Positions 54,950-61,908 of a stretch of DNA of 64,000 bases are shown piece by piece. Under the pieces are notes generated by a model. That model did no database searches, was not told where the DNA came from, and was given only the letters and a program-made list of their open reading frames with translations. The translations under genes were made by a program, and so were the position numbers. Every line of letters starts with the position of its first letter. The stretch's first letter is position 1. Source of the stretch: JBPOFM01 sp051252455 (GTDB lineage: Bacteria > Bacteroidota > Bacteroidia > Flavobacteriales > Flavobacteriaceae); NCBI GenBank assembly GCA_051252455.1, contig JBPOFM010000001.1:558001-622000 (forward strand). Reading direction: 5' to 3'.

Positions 54950-55468
54950 TTAATCTTCATCAACCGTTGCAATGATGGATGCTGGAGAATTGTCATAAAT
55001 CGAAGGTGGCCCATTTTCATAATAAGTTCCAGCTTTCTCTACCGCAGTCGCAATTTTTAAGTATTTAGTCTGACCATTTTCAGAATAAGCGATCATGCAT
55101 TCATCACCTGTTAAATTAAATGGATTTGTCGTCTGATTGGAAGGATTTGGAACATAGTCCTTGGAGTCATTTTTTAAAATTACAGAATACATTGCATCCT
55201 TTTCAATTAGTTGGCCCTTCATATTTCTAAAAAAGACACTGTCAACTTTCATGTTTGGATTGCTTTCAAATTTAGGGATAAACATATTAACACCTGTTCC
55301 TCCCACCTTAATACCCGCATACCATTCCTGAAAAATGATAGGTTTCTGGAGTTTGACTTCGGTAATTTGTTGTGGAGCTAACGCGGATTTTGAACTTGTA
55401 CACTGAATGGTACTGGAAATGGCGATTGCACAGAGAATAACGATCGTCGTCTTTTTTAGTAGGTTCAT
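54950..55468 (-). CDS. Lipoprotein, paralogue of its downstream neighbour
   Basis: 172 residues. The signal peptide has a putative lipobox IQC (ISSTIQCTSS). It shares block order and spacing with the protein at 54345-54848, including a Trp-x-Ala-Gly-x-Lys-x-Gly-Gly core and the C-terminal ECMIAYSE ... KYLKIATAVEK block. No domain is recognised. Upstream are a TTTG-N18-TATATTTA promoter and a pair of direct repeats with 21-bp period, so the gene looks specifically regulated. Confidence 0.7.
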   Translation of the reverse strand: MNLLKKTTIVILCAIAISSTIQCTSSKSALAPQQITEVKLQKPIIFQEWYAGIKVGGTGVNMFIPKFESNPNMKVDSVFFRNMKGQLIEKDAMYSVILKNDSKDYVPNPSNQTTNPFNLTGDECMIAYSENGQTKYLKIATAVEKAGTYYENGPPSIYDNSPASIIATVDED

Positions 55469-55494
55469 CGGATATTTAATTAAGATTTGGATTG

Positions 55495-55524
55495 TAAATA
55501 TAGATAAATAATCGAATGGACAAA
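55495..55524 (-). promoter_or_regulatory. Promoter of the lipoprotein gene
   Basis: On the minus strand: TTTG (55524-55521), an 18-base spacer and TATATTTA (55502-55495), followed by CAATCCAA. The TATATTTACAATCCAA block is identical, over 16 bases, to that upstream of the TraB/GumN gene (882-897). Confidence 0.5.
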
Positions 55525-55553
55525 GCCGAAAAGATTTATTTTCGATGAATTAC

Positions 55554-55589
55554 GTGTATTTTGTCTGATTTATTGTGTATTTCGTCTGA
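55554..55589. promoter_or_regulatory. Direct repeats with 21-bp period upstream of the lipoprotein promoter
   Basis: GTGTATTTTGTCTGA (55554-55568) and GTGTATTTCGTCTGA (55575-55589) differ at one base and repeat every 21 bp, two helical turns. They lie 29 bases upstream of the -33 box, the typical place for an activator dimer. LytTR-type response regulators bind direct repeats with this period; the identity of the binder is inference. Confidence 0.5.
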
Positions 55590-55651
55590 CTTTTGTTGAT
55601 GTTAATAGCTTCTAGGTTGCTTTAACATTTTTCCATTTACTTATTGTACAT

Positions 55652-55680
55652 AAAAAAACCTTGCTTTTTAGAGCAAGGTT
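55652..55680 (-). terminator. Terminator of the ATP synthase operon
   Basis: Stem AACCTTGCT/AGCAAGGTT (9 bp, 6-7-base loop) followed by a T-run on the minus strand, 53 bases after atpG. Confidence 0.85.
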
Positions 55681-55732
55681 AAGATTTTGTATGACATCCC
55701 GAAAAATTCGGACTGCTTATTGCAGATAATCA

Positions 55733-56593
55733 TTAATTATTCAAAGCTTCAGCTCCACCAACTATTTCTAGTATCTCATTAGTAATAGAGGCTTGACGTG
55801 CTTTGTTGTAAGTCAATTTCAACTGGTCACGTAATTCTGTTGCGTTATCAGTTGCCTTATGCATCGCCGTCATACGCGCGCCATGTTCACTTGCAAAAGA
55901 GTCTCTGATTGCTTTATACAATTGAGTTTTCAGTGATTTTGGAATCAATTGCTCAACGATTTCAGCTTTTGAAGGTTCAAAAATATAATCTAAATTGACA
56001 TTGGCATTACTTTCAATAGGAACAATTGGTAAAAATTGTTCGCTCATGATTTCCTGTGTGGCAGCATTCTTGAATTTGTTGTAAACCAACACAATCTTAT
56101 CAGCTTTGTGGTGAAGGAATTGATCCATCAATAATTCAGCAATTTCGGCTACATTATCAAAACTTAAATCATCATAAACTTCGCTTTTATTGGCGATTAC
56201 TTTATTTGATTTTTTAAATGCGTCATTTGATTTTTTACCAATTGTTAGGTAAGAAACCTCTTGATTTGCGTATGTATTGGTCACCAAGTTATTGACTTGC
56301 TTAATGATATTTGAGTTGAAAGCACCAGCCAAACCTCTATTTGAAGTAATGGCCACGATCAAAACCTTGTTTACAATACGTTGGTCAGCAAATTTACTTC
56401 CAGAATCGGCATCAAGCGTTGCACTTAAGCTTTGCAAAAGTTCCGTCAATTTATCCGAGTAAGGACGCATTGCGGTAATCGCATCCTGCGCTTTCTTTAA
56501 TTTTGCAGCAGATACCATTTTCATGGCACTTGTAATCTGCATCGTTGAAGATACCGAGGATATTCTGTTACGTATTTCTTTTAGATTCGCCAT
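55733..56593 (-). CDS. atpG: ATP synthase F1 subunit gamma
   Basis: Central rotor shaft of F1. It has 286 residues, with N-terminal helix NLKEIRNRISSVSSTMQITSAMKMVSAAKLKKA and C-terminal helix ASEHGARMTAMHKATDNATE, whose EHGARMTAM is the family hallmark. It is the last gene of atpBEFHAG; beta and epsilon (atpD, atpC) are not in the window, a split arrangement usual in Bacteroidota. Confidence 0.97.
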   Translation of the reverse strand: MANLKEIRNRISSVSSTMQITSAMKMVSAAKLKKAQDAITAMRPYSDKLTELLQSLSATLDADSGSKFADQRIVNKVLIVAITSNRGLAGAFNSNIIKQVNNLVTNTYANQEVSYLTIGKKSNDAFKKSNKVIANKSEVYDDLSFDNVAEIAELLMDQFLHHKADKIVLVYNKFKNAATQEIMSEQFLPIVPIESNANVNLDYIFEPSKAEIVEQLIPKSLKTQLYKAIRDSFASEHGARMTAMHKATDNATELRDQLKLTYNKARQASITNEILEIVGGAEALNN

Positions 56594-56630
56594 TTGTTAT
56601 AATTATGAACTCTTAATACTGAATCCTGAA

Positions 56631-58211
56631 TTATTTTCTATACTTCGCTGATAATTCTTTAGCTACAGTTGTTAATGTATCTGTAACCTCATCAGTCAAC
56701 TTACCTGCTTTCAAATCAGCTAAAACATTACTATGTTTCGCTTTCAAAAATTCTAGATAATCTCTTTCAAATTCTTTAACTTTTTCAACTGGAACGTCTC
56801 TTAACAAGTTTTTAGAACCCGCATAGATGATCGCTATTTGATCTTCAACCGTAAATGGATCGTTTTGTGCTTGCTTTAAGATTTCAACGTTACGTTTACC
56901 TTTGTTGATTACATTTAAAGTTACAGCATCCAAATCAGAACCAAATTTAGCAAACGCTTCCAATTCACGGTATTGCGCTTGATCCAGTTTTAAAGTTCCA
57001 GCTACTTTCTTCATTGATTTAATCTGTGCGTTACCACCAACACGAGATACAGATATACCTACATTAATTGCAGGACGAACACCAGAATTGAACAAATCAC
57101 CATCCAAGAAAATCTGACCATCTGTAATCGAAATTACGTTGGTTGGGATGTAAGCAGAAACGTCACCCGCTTGCGTTTCAATAATTGGTAATGCTGTTAA
57201 TGACCCACCACCCTTTACGATTGGTTTTAAAACATCTGGTAAATCATTCATTTCTTTTGCAATATCATCGTTATTGATGATTTTTGCAGAACGCTCTAAC
57301 AAACGAGAGTGAAGATAGAAAACGTCACCAGGATACGCCTCACGTCCTGGTGGACGACGTAACAACAAAGATACTTCACGATATGCTACCGCTTGCTTCG
57401 ATAAATCGTCAAATACAATCAACGCTGGACGACCAGTATCTCTAAAATATTCACCAATTGCAGCACCTGCGAATGGCGCATATACCTGCATTGGGGCAGG
57501 ATCAGATGCATTGGCTGCAACAATCGTTGTATAAGCCATCGCGCCTTTCTCCTCTAAATTTTTTGCAATCAAAGCAACAGTCGATGCTTTTTGACCGATT
57601 GCAACATATATACAATATACAGGCTCACCTGCATCGTAAAATTCTTTTTGGTTGATAATGGTATCAATACAAACTGCTGTTTTACCCGTTTGACGGTCAC
57701 CGATTACCAACTCACGTTGTCCTCTTCCTACAGGAATCATCGCATCGATCGATTTGATACCTGTTTGTAATGGCTCTGTTACTGGCTGACGATAGATAAC
57801 ACCCGGTGCCTTACGCTCCAATGGCATCTCGTATAGTTCACCACCGATTGGGCCTTTACCATCGATTGGGTTACCTAAAGTATCCACCACACGACCAACA
57901 ATCTCTTCACCAACTTTAAGTGATGCAATACGTTTGGTACGTTTTACAGTAGATCCTTCACTGATTTGTTTTGAAGGTCCCAACAATACAACACCGACGT
58001 TATCTTCTTCAAGATTCAATACGATGCCTTCAAGTCCGCCTGTGAATTCTACCAACTCACCATACTGAACGTTTGAAAGTCCGTAAACACGTGCAATACC
58101 ATCTCCAACAGTTAAAACTGTTCCTACTTCGTCCAATGAAGCACTTGCTTCAAATCCTGACAATTGTTGCTTTAAGATTGCTGAAATTTCAGCTGGTTTT
58201 ACTTCTGCCAT
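56631..58211 (-). CDS. atpA: ATP synthase F1 subunit alpha
   Basis: Non-catalytic nucleotide-binding subunit of F1. It has 526 residues. The P-loop is GDRQTGKT (in LVIGDRQTGKTAVCIDT), and the segment RPAINVGISVSRVGG is the family signature near the C-terminal third. It is normal in length and intact. The gap to atpH upstream contains a short heptamer repeat. Confidence 0.98.
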   Translation of the reverse strand: MAEVKPAEISAILKQQLSGFEASASLDEVGTVLTVGDGIARVYGLSNVQYGELVEFTGGLEGIVLNLEEDNVGVVLLGPSKQISEGSTVKRTKRIASLKVGEEIVGRVVDTLGNPIDGKGPIGGELYEMPLERKAPGVIYRQPVTEPLQTGIKSIDAMIPVGRGQRELVIGDRQTGKTAVCIDTIINQKEFYDAGEPVYCIYVAIGQKASTVALIAKNLEEKGAMAYTTIVAANASDPAPMQVYAPFAGAAIGEYFRDTGRPALIVFDDLSKQAVAYREVSLLLRRPPGREAYPGDVFYLHSRLLERSAKIINNDDIAKEMNDLPDVLKPIVKGGGSLTALPIIETQAGDVSAYIPTNVISITDGQIFLDGDLFNSGVRPAINVGISVSRVGGNAQIKSMKKVAGTLKLDQAQYRELEAFAKFGSDLDAVTLNVINKGKRNVEILKQAQNDPFTVEDQIAIIYAGSKNLLRDVPVEKVKEFERDYLEFLKAKHSNVLADLKAGKLTDEVTDTLTTVAKELSAKYRK

Positions 58212-58224
58212 TTTTTATAAGATA

Positions 58225-58252
58225 TTAGATGTTAGACGTTAGATGTAAGACA
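58225..58252. repeat. Heptamer tandem array TTAGAYG between atpH and atpA
   Basis: TTAGATG, TTAGACG, TTAGATG and TAAGACA in direct succession, a 7-bp period. A related run (TTAGATATTAGAGGTTAGAT) lies in the atpF-atpH gap near 58811. The sequence differs from the other heptamer arrays in the window, but the period is the same. Confidence 0.7.
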
Positions 58253-58268
58253 TCTTGCCTCCAACTCT

Positions 58269-58805
58269 TTAGTTTAATGTAAATTCTCTTTTTAGTTTAC
58301 TCAATTTATTTGCAATACTTGCATCGTATTGAAGGTCGCCTACACGAAGGATGAATCCTCCAATGATGCTTTCATCAATCACATTGTTGATTTCAGAATC
58401 TTTTCCAGTCAATTCCTTTGCTTTCGCAAGCACCATCTTCTTCAATTCATCATTCAAAGGAACTGCAGTGGTCACTTTTGCAACTTGAACACCTTGCTCT
58501 TCATCAAATAACGTTTTATATGTGTCTGCAACATCTCCTAAAATATTGATGCGCTTGTTTGAAATAAGTGTGTCAATTAGGTTAACAGTCGATTTGTTCA
58601 AATCTGGAAACACTGCCAACAACGCTGATTTCTTTGTTGCAGAAGGCACGACAGGACTATGAAGCATATCGTTCAATTCCCTGCTTGCGGCAACTGAATT
58701 TGCGATTGACTTTAAGTCATCATAAACCGATTTATCCACTTGTTGTTCTTTCGATAAATCTAAAATCGCCTTTGCGTATCGTATTGCTGCTCTTGTATGT
58801 GCCAT
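58269..58805 (-). CDS. atpH: ATP synthase F1 subunit delta
   Basis: Links F1 to the peripheral stalk. It has 178 residues. The N-terminal helical domain starts AHTRAAIRYAKAILDLSKEQ, and the C-terminal segment IDESIIGGFILRVGDLQYDASIANKL is characteristic (GGFILRVGD...D.S). It sits between atpF and atpA with short gaps. Confidence 0.95.
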   Translation of the reverse strand: MAHTRAAIRYAKAILDLSKEQQVDKSVYDDLKSIANSVAASRELNDMLHSPVVPSATKKSALLAVFPDLNKSTVNLIDTLISNKRINILGDVADTYKTLFDEEQGVQVAKVTTAVPLNDELKKMVLAKAKELTGKDSEINNVIDESIIGGFILRVGDLQYDASIANKLSKLKREFTLN

Positions 58806-58873
58806 TTTTTTTTAGATATTAGAGGTTAGATAAAGAAGGTGGACTTACCCAATGTATCTAGACTACATCTTTT

Positions 58874-59368
58874 TTAATTCAATTTTGCATCGCTCAACAT
58901 CGACTCAACTAATTGTAATTGTTTGTCTTTGTTGGATAATTCTTGACGCACTACCTTTTCAGCTATATCCACTGATAAGGTAGCTACTTGATTTCTCAAT
59001 TCTGCCATTGCTGCTTTTTTCTCACTTTCAATCGCCGTTTGAGCTTGTTCAATCATTTTGTTGGCTTGTGATTGTGCTTCTTCTTTAGCATCAGCAATCA
59101 TTTTAGTTTTGATGTCGCGAGCATCTTTCAACATTGCTTCACGTTCTGCACGTGCTTCGTTTAAGATACGCTCATTATCCGCTTTCAAATTTTGCATTTC
59201 TTTGCGAGCATTTTCAGCTGAAAGCAATGCTTGCTCAATACCTTCTTCACGTGTATTCACAGCTCCAAGAATTGGCTTCCATGCGAATTTTCTTAAAATG
59301 ATTAGCAAAAACAAGAAGGTTAATGCTGTCCAAACTACAAGTCCTAATCCAGGTGTAATTAAATCCAT
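58874..59368 (-). CDS. atpF: ATP synthase F0 subunit b
   Basis: Peripheral stalk. It has 164 residues. An N-terminal membrane helix (about 8-26, GLVVWTALTFLFLLIILRKF) is followed by a long charged coiled coil rich in Ala, Glu, Lys and Arg. The segment ILGAVNTREEGIEQALLSAE after the helix is typical. Confidence 0.95.
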   Translation of the reverse strand: MDLITPGLGLVVWTALTFLFLLIILRKFAWKPILGAVNTREEGIEQALLSAENARKEMQNLKADNERILNEARAEREAMLKDARDIKTKMIADAKEEAQSQANKMIEQAQTAIESEKKAAMAELRNQVATLSVDIAEKVVRQELSNKDKQLQLVESMLSDAKLN

Positions 59369-59449
59369 TTCTTACTATTTATTAGTTACTCAATTTAAAT
59401 TTTAAAATACAGAGGCAACCAACCGTTACCTCTGTATCTGTAATCATAA

Positions 59450-59656
59450 TTAAACGATTAATGCCGCAACAACACCAAAAAGTGCTACTGCCTCAACGAA
59501 AGCCGCTAAAATAAGTGCTGAAGTTTGGATTTTTCCTTGGATTTCCGGTTGACGTGCCATGGCATCCATAGCAGAACCACCGATTCTTCCAATTCCCATT
59601 CCAGCTCCAATTGCTGCTAAACCAGCTCCGATTGCTGCGATTCCTGTAATAGTCAT
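59450..59656 (-). CDS. atpE: ATP synthase F0 subunit c
   Basis: Rotor ring subunit. It has 68 residues in two hydrophobic hairpin helices joined by the polar loop ARQPEIQGK. The ion-binding Glu55 lies in FVEAVALFG; the Ser and Gln that accompany sodium binding in Na+-type rings are not seen, so a proton ring is likely. The N-terminal helix has GAGLAAIGAGMGIGRIGG glycine spacing. Confidence 0.95.
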   Translation of the reverse strand: MTITGIAAIGAGLAAIGAGMGIGRIGGSAMDAMARQPEIQGKIQTSALILAAFVEAVALFGVVAALIV

Positions 59657-59676
59657 AGTTATAAAATTTAAATTAA

Positions 59677-60762
59677 TTAATGATGCGCTTCTTCGGTTGC
59701 CATACCTATATATAGGGCAGACAACACAGTAAATATATAGGCTTGAATTGCAGTTACTACAATTTCTATCAAACCGATAAACAGGGCGAAAGCTACAGAC
59801 ACTGGAGCGACCGCTACTGTTTCAAAAATAAATATTAAGGACATTAATGCCAAGATGATGATGTGTCCTGCTGTAATGTTAGCGAACAAACGAATCATAA
59901 GTGATATTGGTTTAACAAATATCCCTACGATCTCGATAGGCATCAAGAAAATTTTCATCGGCACTGGAACTCCAGGCATCCAAAAAATATGTTTCCAATA
60001 GTTTTTGTTTCCACTCACGTTCACAACGATGAATGTAAAAACCGCCAAGGTTAAAGTAAATGCGATATTCCCACTCACGTTTGCATTGTTTACAATAGGA
60101 ATCAATCCAAAAATATTGTTAATCCATATAAAGAAGAATACGGTCAATAAAAATGGCATGTACTTTTTATATTTATGCTCACCAATCATTGGTTTCGCGA
60201 TTTCGTCTCTAACAAAAACCACTAATGGTTCTACGAAACCTGCAATACCTTTCGGCATATTGTTGTTGGATGATTTATATTTTCTAGCTGCAGAAATAAA
60301 TATCAGCAGAATGACAATCACAGAAAACCACATCATTGCGACATTTCTGGTTATTGAAAAATCCAAAGGTGTAGAGGCATTAGTTGGATGATGCTCTGCA
60401 TCAAAAGCCACAGCTTCGGCATTTGAATCTAATTGATATATTTTTTCGTGATATTTTACGAATTTCATTCCATTTTTTTGAACGATGTGATGACCTGAAT
60501 CGTCATGATGAAATTCACTTGACATAAAGGTGGTCAATCCATTGTCTGTCCAAAGAATTATAGGTAGGGCAATGGTCACTGGCTTTTTACTCCAGTCCAT
60601 AAGGTGGATTTCATGTGCATCTTTTACGTGATGCATAATCATCTCTTTAGCATTGAATGGCTCTTTGTCTTTATCGTCAGTTTCTTCTGACGCAAAACCA
60701 ACGGTGGTAAGTACTAAAGAAAAAACTAAAAAAAATACGGCTCTTAAAGTGTTTAATGTCAT
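59677..60762 (-). CDS. atpB: ATP synthase F0 subunit a with His-rich N-terminal extension
   Basis: Proton-channel subunit. It has 361 residues from the ATG at 60762. A longer GTG-started version from 60813 is rejected because the operon promoter lies inside it. The protein begins with a signal-like segment and a ~110-residue soluble region rich in His (HHVKDAHEIH, EFHHDDSGHH). About five membrane helices follow, with the essential Arg in SLMIRLFANITAGH. The extension is much longer than in E. coli (271 residues) but is seen in Bacteroidota. Confidence 0.93.
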   Translation of the reverse strand: MTLNTLRAVFFLVFSLVLTTVGFASEETDDKDKEPFNAKEMIMHHVKDAHEIHLMDWSKKPVTIALPIILWTDNGLTTFMSSEFHHDDSGHHIVQKNGMKFVKYHEKIYQLDSNAEAVAFDAEHHPTNASTPLDFSITRNVAMMWFSVIVILLIFISAARKYKSSNNNMPKGIAGFVEPLVVFVRDEIAKPMIGEHKYKKYMPFLLTVFFFIWINNIFGLIPIVNNANVSGNIAFTLTLAVFTFIVVNVSGNKNYWKHIFWMPGVPVPMKIFLMPIEIVGIFVKPISLMIRLFANITAGHIIILALMSLIFIFETVAVAPVSVAFALFIGLIEIVVTAIQAYIFTVLSALYIGMATEEAHH

Positions 60763-60800
60763 TCCGAATAGCTTAAAAATACCTTGCTCTAAATTCCGTG

Positions 60801-60831
60801 CAAATGTACGCACATTATCCTAATTGTCAAA
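60801..60831 (-). promoter_or_regulatory. ATP synthase operon promoter
   Basis: On the minus strand: TTTG (60831-60828), a 19-base spacer and TACATTTG (60808-60801), matching both consensus boxes exactly. The predicted start near 60795 gives a ~32-base leader to the atpB ATG. Confidence 0.72.
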
Positions 60832-60863
60832 CACTTTTTTTATCAATATTAATTGAATGATTT

Positions 60864-61265
60864 TCAGGGCTTCTTTTGGAGGAATGTTGTAATCGAATAG
60901 ACTTCGAAAAATAGGTATAAAAAATAGGGAATGAAGAAGTTAAATACATCGGGCTGTTTCTTCTCCAAGTCTGATAGTAAGAGTGGTAAAAGAAATACAA
61001 TGGACAAGATCATCTTGACAAATGTGCTTCCCATAAAGAGATTAAAGATGTCCGTTTTACCACTTGAATATCTATAATTGATGATGGTATAAAACAAGGT
61101 TGTTATGGCAAAATGAAACACATAAATTTGCCATACTGGAAAAAATAATTCCAGACTCTCATCAAAATAGGAAAGCAAATAACTATGGATACCCCAAAGT
61201 ACCAAGGTTAAAATAACGATTTGGAACAGGAAATTTTGTTGTCTGGTTTTAAATTCAGAAGTCAT
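60864..61265 (-). CDS. Small membrane protein upstream of the ATP synthase operon (AtpI-like position)
   Basis: 133 residues from the ATG at 61265, 8 bases after the atpZ-like stop; an upstream start at 61355 would overlap that gene by 82 bases. Four membrane segments are visible, around FQIVILTLVLWGIHSYLL, then YVFHFAITTLFYTIINY, a third around SIVFLLPLLL and a fourth around FFIPYFLYLFFEVYSI. The position between an AtpZ-like gene and atpB suggests an AtpI-type helper of c-ring assembly, but the sequence motif is not clear. Confidence 0.65.
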   Translation of the reverse strand: MTSEFKTRQQNFLFQIVILTLVLWGIHSYLLSYFDESLELFFPVWQIYVFHFAITTLFYTIINYRYSSGKTDIFNLFMGSTFVKMILSIVFLLPLLLSDLEKKQPDVFNFFIPYFLYLFFEVYSITTFLQKKP

Positions 61266-61273
61266 GAATGGCC

Positions 61274-61516
61274 TTATTTTGAGTTTGCAATAATACGTCT
61301 TATTACATAAACAATTGCCAGAATTGTGGACGATAAAGATAATATGATGGTCCAAAGATTACCATCATTATTATAATGCTCGTCCAGTTTTACCCCTATG
61401 AAGCTACCGATACCAATTATGGCAAACATCTGGATAGCAATACCTGAATATTTTGCGTACGAAGAATTAAGCGGATTGCCCTTCTTTTCGTTCTTGTTGC
61501 TGTGGTCTTGATCCAT
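61274..61516 (-). CDS. AtpZ/AtpI family protein
   Basis: 80 residues. A charged N-terminus is followed by two membrane helices, GIAIQMFAIIGIGSFIGVKL and WTIILSLSSTILAIVYVIRR, separated by a DEHYNNDG turn. This is the usual pattern of small AtpI/AtpZ proteins (GxxxGxxxD region) encoded before atpB. Its first 50 bases overlap the end of the bactofilin gene in another frame, which is unusually long but leaves no better start. Confidence 0.78.
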   Translation of the reverse strand: MDQDHSNKNEKKGNPLNSSYAKYSGIAIQMFAIIGIGSFIGVKLDEHYNNDGNLWTIILSLSSTILAIVYVIRRIIANSK

Positions 61517-61892
61517 TACCCATTTCTTTTACGGTGCCTTTCATCACACATGTGGCGTTGAAAGTCGCTCCTGGTTCTACAGCCAACTTACCTACTTCCA
61601 CTTCGCCTTCTACGTATGCAGTTGATTTTAATGATAGCGTGTCAGTGAGTATCAATTTACCAGAAAACTTACCTTCAATATCTGCGTTGGCGCTGGTTAA
61701 AGTCCCCTTGATGATTCCTGTTCTGCCCAACACGACTTTGCCAGGCGTTTTTACATTGCCTTGGATAGTGCCTTCTATTCTAAAATCGCCATCGCTGACA
61801 ATATCTCCTGTAATCGTAGAGCCCTTAGCAATTGTATTTTGCTGTGTTCCTGTTTCTGTTGCCATAGAATCTTTTTTTATACCTGTAAACAT
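61467..61892 (-). CDS. Bactofilin (polymer-forming cytoskeletal protein)
   Basis: 141 residues. The DUF583 beta-helix core (about 20-120) has repeated Gly/Val-rich turns: STITGDIVSDGDFRIEGTIQGNV, KVVLGRTGIIKGTL and SADIEGKFSGKL-like units. Short disordered ends include a Gln/Arg-rich tail. Bactofilins form filaments near the membrane in morphogenesis and motility. It lies 16 bases from the sprE-like gene, which joins it to T9SS/gliding genes. Confidence 0.9.
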   Translation of the reverse strand: MFTGIKKDSMATETGTQQNTIAKGSTITGDIVSDGDFRIEGTIQGNVKTPGKVVLGRTGIIKGTLTSANADIEGKFSGKLILTDTLSLKSTAYVEGEVEVGKLAVEPGATFNATCVMKGTVKEMGNGSRPQQQERKEGQSA

Positions 61893-61908
61893 GGTTAGTT
61901 GTATTAGT

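Noticed and set aside
60005..60391. 128-codon frame on the plus strand inside atpB
   Set aside because: Mirror of membrane-helix codons of subunit a; no independent support.
60763..60813. GTG-started extension of atpB
   Set aside because: The operon's -7 box (60801-60808) falls inside it, so the extension would not be fully transcribed.
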